A stretch of 64,000 nucleotides of DNA from Anaerolineales bacterium UBA5195 (GCA_002412925.1 DHVZ01000046.1:1-64000); one strand, 5' to 3'; shown: positions 31,748 to 40,452, numbered from the stretch's first letter. The notes: generated by a model from the letters alone, not told the origin. Numbers and translations: made by a program.

Positions 31748-32686
31748 CTATTTCGGCTGGATCTTGGCCCCAGGTTTATCATCGCCTCGGCTGCTGATCT
31801 GAGCCAGCCAACTGAACAGAATGCTCAGGAAATACAAACCGATCATCGGCCCCATCACCAGCGCCATGTTGACCGGGTCAACCGTGGGAGTGATCATGGC
31901 CGACAAAACTGCAATAAAGACCACCGCCAGGCGCCATTGTTTTAACAAGGCCATGGGTTTGATGAAACCCATGGCTGAAATTCCAAAAATGACCAGGGGA
32001 AATTCAAAAGCCACACCAATCCAGAACATCAAACTGGTGATAAACCCAAAATAAGAAGCCGGGCGAAGCTTGGTGGCAATTCCCAGGAAATCCAGCAGAA
32101 AGGGCAAGGCTGCCGGCAGCATGACATAATAGGCAAAAGCCATTCCGCCGAGAAAGAAGATCAGCGCAAACGGAATGGAAAACAGTCCCAGCTGCTTCGA
32201 GCGCGGCATAATGCCTGGGGCGAAAAAAAGCCAGACTTCAAAAGCCAGGTAAGGGGTGGCCATGGCAATCCCCGCAATCAGCGCCACCTTCATAAAGACA
32301 CCGATGGATTCGGTCACCTCGATGGCCTGGAGGTTCTGAAGCCCACCAACGGGGGCGGCCAGGTAGGCAATCAAATCCTGTGTGAACCAGAAGGAGATGC
32401 CCACCGTGACAATCAGCACAAGCAGGGAACGCAGCAAATGCTTGCGGACCTCATCCAACTCCTCAAAGATCGCATCAGGGTTCTGGAAGGCGTCAGTAAC
32501 CGCCTCGAGTGCAGGACGGTCTTCAGGCACCTCATTCAGGAACTCATAGACGGGATTGTGCCGGAACTTTTCAACAACCGGGCGGAATAACCAGCCAAGA
32601 AAACGAAAAGGCAGGCTGATCAACCACCAGACCAGCCTGAAAGGAGCCAGCAAGAGCCACTTGAGAACGCGGCGTACTTTGTCCAT
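31748..32686 (-). CDS. tatC: Twin-arginine translocase subunit TatC
   Basis: 312 residues, longer than typical TatC because of an N-terminal ~80-residue extension with basic/aromatic repeats (RLVWWLISLPFRFLGWLFRP). The six-helix TatC core starts at LDEVRKHLLRSLLVLI, keeps the F-E-x-x-x-F-xP region (AFEVWLFFAPGIMPRSK), and ends with GPMIGLYFLSILFSWL. It is the receptor for twin-arginine signal peptides. It starts 6 bp after tatA, so they form one operon. Confidence 0.93.
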   Translation of the reverse strand: MDKVRRVLKWLLLAPFRLVWWLISLPFRFLGWLFRPVVEKFRHNPVYEFLNEVPEDRPALEAVTDAFQNPDAIFEELDEVRKHLLRSLLVLIVTVGISFWFTQDLIAYLAAPVGGLQNLQAIEVTESIGVFMKVALIAGIAMATPYLAFEVWLFFAPGIMPRSKQLGLFSIPFALIFFLGGMAFAYYVMLPAALPFLLDFLGIATKLRPASYFGFITSLMFWIGVAFEFPLVIFGISAMGFIKPMALLKQWRLAVVFIAVLSAMITPTVDPVNMALVMGPMIGLYFLSILFSWLAQISSRGDDKPGAKIQPK

Positions 32687-32692
32687 CTTGGA

Positions 32693-33109
32693 TCAGGCCT
32701 CGGGGGCGGAAGGCGGCCCGGGTGGAGTTTCAGGGTTCGGGTCAGGAGGAGAAACGGGGGTTGGTGGATTAAAAATCTGGCGCTCATCAAAGACCTTGCC
32801 TAGGTCAGGAGGTTGAATCTGATTGACCGCTTCCTTGACTTCGCCCTGCACTTGTTTTACTTCACTCTGGACTTCTTGCTGCAAGGCTTGCAATTCCTCC
32901 AGCCCGGCTTCGCGAACCAGCTTGGTCGGTAATTTTTGAAGCTCTTCGCCAGTATGGCGCATTGCCTGCCAGGTTGGCGAGGTCAGGAAAGCACGTAAAG
33001 TGCGTCCAATTGTGCGCCCAGCCGCCATCATATCCTTCGGGCCAAGCAAAATCAAGGCAATTAATATGATAAAAGCCAGCTCTGGCAAGCCGACGCCGAG
33101 AAGTTCCAT
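32693..33109 (-). CDS. tatA: Sec-independent translocase TatA/TatB-type subunit
   Basis: 138 residues with an N-terminal membrane helix and hinge typical of the family (LPELAFIILIALILLGPKDM), an amphipathic helix, and a Glu/Gln-rich then Pro-rich tail. The acidic LPEL start and longer tail leave TatB possible. The ATG follows the nusB stop codon directly (TAAATG). It forms a translocase with tatC downstream. Confidence 0.88.
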   Translation of the reverse strand: MELLGVGLPELAFIILIALILLGPKDMMAAGRTIGRTLRAFLTSPTWQAMRHTGEELQKLPTKLVREAGLEELQALQQEVQSEVKQVQGEVKEAVNQIQPPDLGKVFDERQIFNPPTPVSPPDPNPETPPGPPSAPEA

Positions 33110-33565
33110 TTACTGAGCGCCTTTCTTCAACTTTTGGGCGATTTCATTCTCGCGATCCGCCAGGCTGCCCAAAACCCCGTTAATAAAACGCGGCGCAGTC
33201 TCGGAGCCATACAGTTTTGCAAGTTCCACCGCTTCATTAATCGCAACTTTCAAGGGAGTTTGCGTGGAAACCGCAAATTCCCAGGTAGCCATTCGCAGGA
33301 TGTTTCGATCAATGGCCGCAATCTGGTCGAAAGGCCATTCGGGAGCATAACTGGCAATCACCAGGTCCAATTTTTCGGCAAGCGGGATGACGCCAGAAAT
33401 AATCTGGCGGGCAAATTCCACCAGATCGGGGCTTAACGCAGCCTGACCATCAGAAACAGCCTCATCCAGGCGTTCTTGCAAGACAACGCCCGGGAGGTGT
33501 CCGGTCAGATCCACTTCGTAAAGTACTTGCAGGGCGAGGCAGCGTGCCCTGGTGCGGGATTTCAT
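33110..33565 (-). CDS. nusB: Transcription antitermination factor NusB
   Basis: 151 residues, the usual size. The N-terminal RNA-binding helix (RTRARCLALQVLYEVDLT) and the C-terminal signature (LKVAINEAVELAKLYGSETA, then RFINGVLGSLA) are standard. It acts with NusE in rRNA antitermination. It sits between the Asp23-like gene (6 bp gap) and tatA. Confidence 0.95.
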   Translation of the reverse strand: MKSRTRARCLALQVLYEVDLTGHLPGVVLQERLDEAVSDGQAALSPDLVEFARQIISGVIPLAEKLDLVIASYAPEWPFDQIAAIDRNILRMATWEFAVSTQTPLKVAINEAVELAKLYGSETAPRFINGVLGSLADRENEIAQKLKKGAQ

Positions 33566-33571
33566 GAGAGC

Positions 33572-33922
33572 CTATTCGTTCCCTTTGTAATCGATATCCT
33601 CGATATGGATGTTGACATGCCCAACTTCCAGGCCAACCATCTCGGAAATTGCGCGCGCCACCCTGGCCTGCAGATTGCGGCTGACCTCGCGGACATTCAC
33701 ATCGCTCTTTAATACCACGTACAATTCGATATAGACAATTCCATCTTCGACGGTCATTTGCACGCCATTCTCGGCACCGCGGCGGAACAGCCGGTCAACC
33801 CCTCCCGGCACCTGCGCGAGATGGCTGACGCCCTCCACGCTCAGGGCAGACATGCGCGCAATGGTCAATAAAACTTCGGGAGCAAGGGTAGTCTTGCCGG
33901 ACGAGCGATATTCATCTGCCAT
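33572..33922 (-). CDS. Asp23/Gls24 family envelope stress protein
   Basis: 116 residues from the ATG at 33922 with AGAGGAG upstream. It shows the Asp23 pattern: TLAPEVLLTIARMSALSVEG, then VYIELYVVLKSDVNVREVS, and VGLEVGHVNIHIEDI. In Gram-positive bacteria these proteins sit at the membrane and affect envelope homeostasis. Linkage to nusB is common across several phyla. Confidence 0.92.
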   Translation of the reverse strand: MADEYRSSGKTTLAPEVLLTIARMSALSVEGVSHLAQVPGGVDRLFRRGAENGVQMTVEDGIVYIELYVVLKSDVNVREVSRNLQARVARAISEMVGLEVGHVNIHIEDIDYKGNE

Positions 33923-34018
33923 TTGATTTCTCCTCTTTTGGACATCGCCTGCCCCCATCCCGGTTCCCCGGCAACACAGCAACCGGGGATTGGGATAGCT
34001 GGAAAGCAGTGAAGCTGG

Positions 34019-34780
34019 TTACATCATTACCATGCCGCCGTCCACGCTCAAAACATGACCCGTGATGTAGGCGGCTTCGTCAGAAGCAAGAAAAGCAACC
34101 GCATAGGCGATTTCTTCGGGAGTGCCCCAACGCCCAAGCGGGATTCCGTTGAGCGAGGTTTCTTTCAGCTCGGCGGGTAAATCTTTGGTCAGCTCGGTGG
34201 GAATAAAACCGGGCGCGACAGCATTGACGGTGATCTGACGGGAGCCAAGTTCGCGCGCCAGGGCTTTGGTTAAGCCGACCACCCCGGCCTTGGAGGACGA
34301 ATAATTGGCCTGCCCGGCCTGCCCGGCCAAGCCGGAAACCGACGAAATGTTGACAATGCGTCCATAACGCTGCTTCATCATCGGGCGGACAACCGCTTTC
34401 GAACAGTTAAAAACACCTTTGAGATTGACATTTAACACCAAATCCCAATCAGCTTCATCCATGCGCATGATCAGGTTATCGCGGGTCGTGCCGGCATTAT
34501 TGACCAGGATATCAATGCGTTCATGTTTCGCCAGCACCTGGTCGATCATGGTTTTGACACTGGCGCTGTCACCCACATCCACCGAAAAAGATGAGAATTC
34601 GCGCCCGCTTTTGGCAGAGATTTCCTGGGCAGTCGCCGCCGCCATCTCTCCATTTCGGTCAACAATGACGACATTGGCGCCTCGTTGGGCGAAAACTTCT
34701 GCGATCGCCCGGCCAATCCCGCGCGCCGAACCAGTTACAACGGCAACTTTGCCTTCTAAAGATAAAAATTGTTCCGACAT
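34019..34780 (-). CDS. fabG: 3-oxoacyl-ACP reductase
   Basis: 253 residues of the classical short-chain dehydrogenase family. The NADP site is TGSARGIGRA, followed by NNAGTTRDNLIMRM, the catalytic Ser in VNISSVSGLAG and YxxxK in ANYSSSKAGVVG. The C-terminal GHVLSVDGGMVMM is typical of FabG. It performs the first reduction of fatty-acid elongation. AGGAG is 6 nt upstream. The other fab genes are not here, so a relative acting on another substrate cannot be excluded. Confidence 0.88.
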   Translation of the reverse strand: MSEQFLSLEGKVAVVTGSARGIGRAIAEVFAQRGANVVIVDRNGEMAAATAQEISAKSGREFSSFSVDVGDSASVKTMIDQVLAKHERIDILVNNAGTTRDNLIMRMDEADWDLVLNVNLKGVFNCSKAVVRPMMKQRYGRIVNISSVSGLAGQAGQANYSSSKAGVVGLTKALARELGSRQITVNAVAPGFIPTELTKDLPAELKETSLNGIPLGRWGTPEEIAYAVAFLASDEAAYITGHVLSVDGGMVMM

Positions 34781-34886
34781 CTTCTACTCCTTTGGAATTA
34801 TACCTCGATTATATGCAGAGACTATCCGGCGCAAAACGCCGGGCAGGTTGGGCCTCCATGAAGATACCAACGTATAAAATAACCCC

Positions 34887-35549
34887 TCATTTCAATTTCG
34901 GTTTCAGGCCAAAACCAAGGAGCAATCCAAGCAGGATGGAAAAACCGCCGATATAGGCAATGGCATCCTGCCAGAAGCGGATGGGGAACAGGCGGATGAG
35001 CGTATCGGAAAATTCGAACAGCCACGAATCCCCCGCAAAGAACAGGGAATGGAACCAGGTAAAGAACTGCCAGAAGGAAACCGCAGCAAAGGCTGCCAGG
35101 GCAATCAGCAGACCGGCGGTTAAAAATCCGCCGCGTTTCCAGCCCCACAGGTAGTCATCCAGCCAGTTTGCGCGCCAGGCCCACAGCCCGAGCAGCGCCA
35201 GCAGAGCCAGATCAACATACCAAACCAGCAATAAGACCTGGACAACCTTTTTAACATCCAGCATGTGCGAAAGTTCGCGTTCATTGTAAATCGGCTCTCC
35301 AGTGTCAAACTGCAAAGCCGCCAGGAACTCAACCCCCTCCCCATTCAATAAGTATTCGACGGAGGGTTTCGACCACTTCAGGCGGTCCTGAAGCGTGAAC
35401 CCATAGCTGTCTTCGGGAAACCCCGGCATGCGGTACTCTGCTTCCAGATACAAGGGGGTCATCAGCAGGCGCACACCCAGCATCAACAGGGCCAGTGGAA
35501 CCAGGGTTGTGACAAACCACGAGAGCAGTAAAGCCAATTTCTGTGACAT
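34887..35549 (-). CDS. TIGR01906/DUF1461-type integral membrane protein
   Basis: 220 residues with four transmembrane helices: one N-terminal (LLSWFVTTLVPLALLMLGVR), an extracytoplasmic loop containing YGFTLQDRLKWSKPSVEYLL and FNERELSHM-like sequence (IYNERELSHMLDVKKVV), and three C-terminal helices. The pattern matches the uncharacterised TIGR01906 family. In some Gram-positive bacteria a DUF1461 relative (Lit) acts on lipoprotein lipids, but the similarity here was not tested. It stands alone between fabG and the repeat at 35.6 kb. Confidence 0.8.
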   Translation of the reverse strand: MSQKLALLLSWFVTTLVPLALLMLGVRLLMTPLYLEAEYRMPGFPEDSYGFTLQDRLKWSKPSVEYLLNGEGVEFLAALQFDTGEPIYNERELSHMLDVKKVVQVLLLVWYVDLALLALLGLWAWRANWLDDYLWGWKRGGFLTAGLLIALAAFAAVSFWQFFTWFHSLFFAGDSWLFEFSDTLIRLFPIRFWQDAIAYIGGFSILLGLLLGFGLKPKLK

Positions 35550-35577
35550 AGTTTTTCCCTTACGTTAAGTTCTGGCT

Positions 35578-35674
35578 GGTTGAGCAGGACGGCTGCAAAT
35601 GCAGGCGCAGGTGTAAGCGTACGGGCAGAAGAACACTGCCTTACCCTTCGACAAGCTCAGGGCGTCGCTCAACC
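35578..35674. repeat. Repeat element with CTTCGACAAGCTCAGGGC core
   Basis: Ends in GGTTGAGC and GCTCAACC (inverted) and contains CCCTTCGACAAGCTCAGGGC near its right side. The core is a widespread bacterial intergenic repeat motif. A related core is inside the beta-mannosidase gene (42117-42136), and a degenerate one lies at the DUF368 stop. Confidence 0.65.
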
Positions 35675-35680
35675 GGCGGC

Positions 35681-37228
35681 TTACTGCATCGAATCGACGC
35701 CGCCGCCCAGGATGAAATTGATCACCAGGCTGTTGGTGACCCACTCGACGGGCGAACGGTCATCGGTATAGACTTCCCCGCCGGTGGGATCGGGCTGGAG
35801 GTGGGTAAAGGCCACCTGCGCGGCAGCCAACAAGAGCGGTGGTGCTTGCAAATCGGATGACAGGGTAGCCAGGTTTGCGCCCAGGTGAGCAGTTGTCGTT
35901 GGCTGGCGGGTGGCATAGAGCATCGAATTGAAGGTATTCGGGATGTCGATGACATGCGTGGACGGTAAAACCGTGCGAATCGTCGCCGCCAGGTCATTGA
36001 TCAACCGCCGATCTTGCGGCGCGCGGCCAACGTTGATCGCCAGCACGCCGTTCTCGGTCAGATGATCGGCGCAAATCTTGAAAAATTCCTGCGTAGTCAG
36101 GTGCGGCGGAATGTACGGCGGGCGGTAAGCATCGACGGCGATGATGTCATACTTGTACGGGCTGTGTTCCAGCCCCCAGCGGCCATCGACAACGTAGACG
36201 TTTAAGTTGGGCATGGTCATGCCGAAGTATCTTTGCCCGACTTCAACAATTTTTGGGTCGATTTCATACCCGTCAATCGGGATCCCGCCATAGACGGCGG
36301 TCGCCTGCCGGGCGGTTGTCCCGGCTGCCAGGCCAACGATGGCAATCCGCTGGACTTTGGAAATGGAAAACTCGGGATTAAACATTGGCGCAACGAGGAA
36401 CTCTTCCCAGGGGCCGCCATAAAAAAGCTGATTTGGATTGTATTCCGAGTGGATGCCCTGACCCTCGTTCAGGCGCAGGAGCATGGTCTCCCCGTTTTGA
36501 AGCACTTCAATATAATTGTAGGCCGATTCCGTCTCGTAGACCTGCCCCGGTGTGGATTTTATGCGGTAGTCATTCAGCAGCGCCACTGCCAGGATCACCA
36601 ACGGCATCAGCAAAAAGGGCAGGACAGCCTTCCAGCCAGAGGAAAGCCACAGCCCAATAAACGCCACCACGAGCAGGGTTCCAGCGAAAACCAGGAAGGT
36701 CAGGGTCGTCCCGATCAGGGAAAAAAGAAACAGGGTCGGCAAAAAGGCGCCCAGCACCGACCCAAGTGTCGAAATGGAAGAAACTTCCCCCGAGATATTC
36801 CCCGCTTTGGCGGCGTCCTCCATTAATAGCCGGACGGCAAACGGGGAGGCCATCGCCAGCAAAGTGACCGGAAGGCTGAACAGGATCAGCGTCCCGGCAA
36901 AGGAACCGAGCATGACGCCAAAACTGAGCACATCGAAAGCCGCAGCAGCCGCGCGCAAAACCGGCGTAGCGATAAAAGGGACGATCCCCAGCACAAACGC
37001 GCCCCAGGCCAGAATCTTGAACAAGGTCTGCGGGCGGGGTGAGCGGTCAGCCCAGCGCCCGCCGAGGCGGTAACCGACGGCGAAGTAGACCATGATCAGG
37101 CCGATGATGCTGGCCCAGACCAGGTTGCTGGAGCCGTAGATGGTTTGCAACAGGCGCGAGGCGCCAAATTCGGCGGCCAGGGCGGTCATGCCAGAGATAA
37201 AAACGGTGAAGTAGAGGTAATTTCGCAT
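35681..37228 (-). CDS. Membrane protein fused to a spermidine-synthase-like domain
   Basis: 515 residues. Residues 1-225 contain seven to eight hydrophobic helices (start YLYFTVFISGMTALAAEFGA). Residues ~235-490 form a Rossmann-type aminopropyltransferase-like domain (RIAIVGLAAGTTARQATAVY, IDGYEIDPKIVEVGQRYFG, DIIAVDAYRPPYIPPHLTTQ). The usual GGGDG nucleotide loop of spermidine synthase reads GLAAGT here, so true polyamine synthesis is doubtful. Fused proteins of this type are common but poorly understood. A GGGATTAT triplet repeat lies in the 12-bp gap to the upstream membrane-protein gene, with which it forms an operon. Confidence 0.85.
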   Translation of the reverse strand: MRNYLYFTVFISGMTALAAEFGASRLLQTIYGSSNLVWASIIGLIMVYFAVGYRLGGRWADRSPRPQTLFKILAWGAFVLGIVPFIATPVLRAAAAAFDVLSFGVMLGSFAGTLILFSLPVTLLAMASPFAVRLLMEDAAKAGNISGEVSSISTLGSVLGAFLPTLFLFSLIGTTLTFLVFAGTLLVVAFIGLWLSSGWKAVLPFLLMPLVILAVALLNDYRIKSTPGQVYETESAYNYIEVLQNGETMLLRLNEGQGIHSEYNPNQLFYGGPWEEFLVAPMFNPEFSISKVQRIAIVGLAAGTTARQATAVYGGIPIDGYEIDPKIVEVGQRYFGMTMPNLNVYVVDGRWGLEHSPYKYDIIAVDAYRPPYIPPHLTTQEFFKICADHLTENGVLAINVGRAPQDRRLINDLAATIRTVLPSTHVIDIPNTFNSMLYATRQPTTTAHLGANLATLSSDLQAPPLLLAAAQVAFTHLQPDPTGGEVYTDDRSPVEWVTNSLVINFILGGGVDSMQ

Positions 37229-37240
37229 GGGATTATGGGA

Positions 37241-37900
37241 TTATGGGATGGGTGTGCCTTGCGCCTCGATCTCAACCGAGGTGACCAGGATGGAATTGCA
37301 GCCTTCGTCCTGCCAGTAAGAAATAAACTGACCGGCAGGGTCAAAAAGATCGATCCGGTAAATTTCGCGCCCGCGGATGGTAACCAGATTCCACAAGCGG
37401 ACTTTCAATAACTGATGATAAAGCTCTTCGTTCTGCGGGACAATGTGCAGTAAATTGATATTTCCCTGCGGTTTTGGCCCAGCGTCATACTGGTAATAGA
37501 AGGCGTGGTTGTAAACCCGGGTCGGAACACGGGCCGGGGAGGAAAATTCTCCGGTGGCGACCAGGATATCGTGGGTGGCAAAGGGTATGGGTTCGTCGCG
37601 CCAATTGGAGACATGCCGCACAACGCCGGAAAAGGTGGCAAGCGGGAGGTTTTCGTAGGTGATTTTCCACGAACGCTGATCCTTTATCGCGCGAACCTCG
37701 GTGAAATCCTGCGAAAAGCTCAACTCGGCGAATGGCGGAGCCGCCAGGCCGAAGAAATCGGAGTTTAGCGTTGTATACAGGAAGCCGCAGACTGAAACGA
37801 CCAGAATCATGAGCGTCGCTGCCCAGAGCGGGGTCATGTTCAGGAGGAAGCCCAGCGGCAGGAGGAGCAGGTTCTTAAGAGAGGAACGGGTCTCTGACAT
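37241..37900 (-). CDS. Membrane-anchored protein of unknown function
   Basis: 219 residues. One transmembrane helix (residues ~25-45, AATLMILVVSVCGFLYTTL) is followed by an extracytoplasmic beta-rich domain (SWKITYENLPLATFSGVVRH, then LLHIVPQNEELYHQLLKVRL). The segment NLVTIRGREIYRIDLFDPAG includes a probable strand pair. No family is recognised. It probably works with the spermidine-synthase-like membrane protein encoded 12 bp downstream. Confidence 0.65.
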   Translation of the reverse strand: MSETRSSLKNLLLLPLGFLLNMTPLWAATLMILVVSVCGFLYTTLNSDFFGLAAPPFAELSFSQDFTEVRAIKDQRSWKITYENLPLATFSGVVRHVSNWRDEPIPFATHDILVATGEFSSPARVPTRVYNHAFYYQYDAGPKPQGNINLLHIVPQNEELYHQLLKVRLWNLVTIRGREIYRIDLFDPAGQFISYWQDEGCNSILVTSVEIEAQGTPIP

Positions 37901-37932
37901 AAAAAGGCATTATACCCCGGCATCATTTTTCC

Positions 37933-37961
37933 TTGACGTTTCGCGCCCGAGAGGCTAAAAT
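37933..37961 (+). promoter_or_regulatory. Promoter of the tail-anchored solenoid protein gene
   Basis: TTGACG, 17 nt, TAAAAT, placed 58 nt before the ATG. A perfect hairpin lies in the leader. Confidence 0.65.
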
Positions 37962-37978
37962 TCCAATCCGCTCTTCCC

Positions 37979-37999
37979 GACGCCTCCGCCGGAGGCGTC
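37979..37999 (+). repeat. Leader hairpin
   Basis: GACGCCTCC-GCC-GGAGGCGTC, perfect 9-bp arms in the leader, ending 20 nt before the ATG. It could modulate expression or be a residual repeat. Confidence 0.5.
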
Positions 38000-38019
38000 T
38001 TGCTTGCCCGGAGAACCGT

Positions 38020-38541
38020 ATGGCCGCGAACCAGCCTGAAGAGAAGGAACCACCGCAGGTTGTGAACCTGTCGGAGGTGCGCGTTGGAAGTATCGAGGCC
38101 GAACTGGTGCGCACCAACCAGACGAGCATTCAGCAACTGAACGCCGAAGAAGTCGAACTGCACATTTCTGCGCTGGGCAAGGCCAACACCGGCGAACTGC
38201 ATGCCCGCGATTCCATCCTTGGCATGGTGGTGAGCCAGCAGGCCGAAGTGAAGGACAGCTTTGTCGGCGGCGTAACGGCGCGAACACTCTCACTGGACGG
38301 CGTAACCGCCCTGGCCCTGGCGAATTCCATCTCGATCAAGGATGTGGATGCCATCGCCATGGCCGGCACCGAGATCAGCGCTGAAAATATCCGCACCGGC
38401 CTCCTGTTCTGCCGGGAAGTGAACGGAAATGTCACCACCATGGTCAACGGACGCACAGCCCTGCTGGCCGGGCTGGCAGGCGGCGCAGTGACCGGGCTGA
38501 TCCTGCTGGCCGGGAAACTGCTGTTCGGACGCAAAAAATAG
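38020..38541 (+). CDS. Tail-anchored beta-solenoid-like protein, function unknown
   Basis: 173 residues from the ATG at 38020 (GGAG 6 nt upstream). The middle repeats an alternating pattern of short strands (ELHISALGKANTGELHARDS, ILGMVVSQQAEVKDSFVGGV, TARTLSLDGVTALALANSIS), as in bactofilin-like or pentapeptide-like solenoids. The C-terminus is a membrane helix (ALLAGLAGGAVTGLILLAGK) with a basic RKK end. It may be a membrane-associated scaffold; this is inference. Confidence 0.7.
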   Translation: MAANQPEEKEPPQVVNLSEVRVGSIEAELVRTNQTSIQQLNAEEVELHISALGKANTGELHARDSILGMVVSQQAEVKDSFVGGVTARTLSLDGVTALALANSISIKDVDAIAMAGTEISAENIRTGLLFCREVNGNVTTMVNGRTALLAGLAGGAVTGLILLAGKLLFGRKK

Positions 38542-38638
38542 TCAATATGCGCGGCGATCCTGCCGCCATAAAATTCAGACAGGGCGAAGGTAATCCTGAG
38601 ATTGTCATCAGGGTGAGAGGCGCCCAAGGAGTATTGCA

Positions 38639-39283
38639 ATGGAAAAGGTAGTCTTGAAAGCCGAAAAACGTACCGTAATCGGCAAACAGGTGAGACAGTT
38701 GCGCCGCGCAGGCCAGCTTCCGGGCGTGATCTACGGTTACAACTTTGAGCCGACCGCCATTTCGCTGGAAGCCCACGGCGCCCAAAAGGTCATTCCCAAT
38801 TTGACCTCCTCCAGCATCGTCAACATCGAACTGGAAGGCAAGCTGATCCCCGCCCTGGTGCGCGAAAAGCAGAAAAACTACATCAAGAATTTGCTGACCC
38901 ATGTCGACTTCCTGGCCGTTTCAATGACCGAGGTGATCCGCGCGGACGTGAGCCTGCACTTCAGCGGCCTCGCCCCAGCCATCAAGGAATTCAGCGCCGC
39001 GATTGTGAACAACATGGATTCCGTTGAAGTGGAAGCCCTGGCGAACGATCTGCCCGAGCGCATCGAGGTTGACTTGAGCGTGCTGGCCAAGATCGGCGAT
39101 TCGATCCATGTGCGCGACCTGGTTATTCCCGCCGGCGTCACCCTGTTGACGGATGTCGATGAAATGGTTGCGGTCGCCACCGCCACACATGAAGAAGTGG
39201 TCGAAGTGGTTCCGGGCGAAGAAGTTGCTGCCGAACCCGAAATCATCGAAAAAGGCAAGGCCGAAGAAGCGGCAGAAGAATAA
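38639..39283 (+). CDS. rplY: 50S ribosomal protein L25/general stress protein Ctc
   Basis: 214 residues, matching the long (CTC/TL5) form. The N-terminal 5S-rRNA-binding domain (VIGKQVRQLRRAGQLPGVIY) is followed by the TL5 beta domain (VRADVSLHF-like, IRADVSLHFSGLAPAIKEFS) and an acidic Glu-rich tail. It binds 5S rRNA in the large subunit. It has a strong terminator behind it. Confidence 0.95.
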   Translation: MEKVVLKAEKRTVIGKQVRQLRRAGQLPGVIYGYNFEPTAISLEAHGAQKVIPNLTSSSIVNIELEGKLIPALVREKQKNYIKNLLTHVDFLAVSMTEVIRADVSLHFSGLAPAIKEFSAAIVNNMDSVEVEALANDLPERIEVDLSVLAKIGDSIHVRDLVIPAGVTLLTDVDEMVAVATATHEEVVEVVPGEEVAAEPEIIEKGKAEEAAEE

Positions 39284-39298
39284 TCTGCTCGAACCAGG

Positions 39299-39330
39299 AT
39301 GGGCGGCCCAATGGGTCGCCCATTTTTCTT
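39299..39330 (+). terminator. Terminator of the L25 gene
   Basis: ATGGGCGGCCC / GGGTCGCCCAT around three bases, followed by TTTTTCTTT. The stem is related in sequence to the GGGGCGACCCA repeats at 21.9 and 22.9 kb. Confidence 0.9.
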
Positions 39331-39421
39331 TAACTTTACTGGCAGACTTGGATTGCAGCGAATCGCGCAAATTTCCCTGAAAACTTCGCCCAATCGGGTA
39401 ATTCGAGGTCACTAAAAACTA

Positions 39422-39450
39422 TTGACTCTCCAGTTGGAGGATGGTGTATC
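39422..39450 (+). promoter_or_regulatory. Candidate promoter of the GyrI-like gene
   Basis: TTGACT is followed after 17 nt by a weak -10 (TGTATC). It lies 23 nt before the ATG. Confidence 0.35.
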
Positions 39451-39472
39451 ATCATCACTGGAGGAAGCCACC

Positions 39473-40093
39473 ATGCAAAAACTGGACCTGAAGAAAACCC
39501 TGAAACCCTATTACGAAGCCAAGCCTGCGCCCGCCTTTGTCAACGTCCCGGCGACAAATTTCCTGATGATCGCTGGCACGGGCAACCCGAACACCTCCGC
39601 AGACTATGCAGAGGTTGTCCAGACGCTTTACTCGGTTGCCTACACGCTAAAATTCAAGATTAAAAAGGAAATGGCCATCGATTACCCCGTCATGGCGCTC
39701 GAAGGGCTGTGGTGGGCAGATGAGATGCACCTGTTCAGCGCCGACAAGAAGGATGATTGGCTCTGGACGATGATGATCTCCACCCCGGATTTCATCACCC
39801 CCACACTGGTGGAGACCGCCAAAACCGAAGCGGGAAAAAAGAAAGCACTACCCGCCCTGCCCCGCCTGCGCTTCGAAACCTTTACGGAGGGGTACGCCGC
39901 CCAGTTGTTGCACATTGGCTCATACTCCGCCGAAGCGCCCAACATCCAGCGCCTGCATGACTTCATCCACGCGAACGGTTACACGTTCGATGGGAAAATC
40001 CAGAAGCACCATGAGATCTATCTCTCCGACCCGCGCAAAACGGCATCGGAGAAGCTGAAAACCGTCATCCGCCAGCCGGTGGTCAAGAATTGA
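39473..40093 (+). CDS. GyrI-like small-molecule-binding domain protein
   Basis: About 206 residues from the ATG at 39473 (GGAGGA 7 nt upstream). The fold is that of the GyrI-like/SOUL-type ligand domain: VNVPATNFLMIAGTGNPNTS at the N-terminus, MALEGLWWADEMHLF in the middle, and GYAAQLLHIGSYSAEAPNIQ before the C-terminal KHHEIYLSDPRKTASEKLKT. There is no DNA-binding domain. Members bind hydrophobic compounds; some hydrolyse cyclopropanes. A truncated relative of its C-terminus lies at 60.5 kb. Confidence 0.88.
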   Translation: MQKLDLKKTLKPYYEAKPAPAFVNVPATNFLMIAGTGNPNTSADYAEVVQTLYSVAYTLKFKIKKEMAIDYPVMALEGLWWADEMHLFSADKKDDWLWTMMISTPDFITPTLVETAKTEAGKKKALPALPRLRFETFTEGYAAQLLHIGSYSAEAPNIQRLHDFIHANGYTFDGKIQKHHEIYLSDPRKTASEKLKTVIRQPVVKN

Positions 40094-40183
40094 CCGCAGG
40101 CAGTGGTCAAGCAGGTTCTTTTTGACTCTGAGTGTTTCTCAAGCCTGGGTTATCCTGACCATCGGACGCCTGACCAGCCTACC

Positions 40184-40450
40184 TCACGTTCCCTCCCCCA
40201 GCACCCGAAAACCGAACTCCCCGTCCCCACTGCCGGCATGGTCCCCGTTGCGGGACGCGCAACGGGCGAACTCTGCAACACGGGCAGTTGTTGAATCCGC
40301 CGCCAGATTTTTGCGCTGGGCGCGTTCCTTTGGGCTGGCCGGATAGGGATACTTGCCAAAGACACTACGAAGCCATTCCCAAACGTTGCTGCTCATTTCC
40401 ACAACGCCATACGGGCTGACATTTTTCGGGAAACAACCCGGGGTGTTAGG
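40184..40450 (-). pseudogene. Decayed C-terminus of a formylglycine-generating-enzyme/sulfatase-modifying-factor protein
   Basis: The minus-strand frame reads SPYGVVEMSSNVWEWLRSVF, then GKYPYPASPKE and finally ARCASRNGDHAGSGDGEFGF ending RVLGEGT. This is the FGE-sulfatase C-terminal order (NVWEW, KYPYP, RCASR, GFRVL). The core loop normally containing LRGGSF is missing and the N-terminal ~200 residues are absent. It begins directly after the beta-mannosidase stop codon, so it is a deletion remnant, not a gene. Confidence 0.65.
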
Positions 40451-40452
40451 GC

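Noticed and set aside
37229..37252. Three tandem GGGATTAT units
   Set aside because: Too few and too short for a CRISPR or iteron array; more likely a slippage repeat in the gap before the membrane protein gene.
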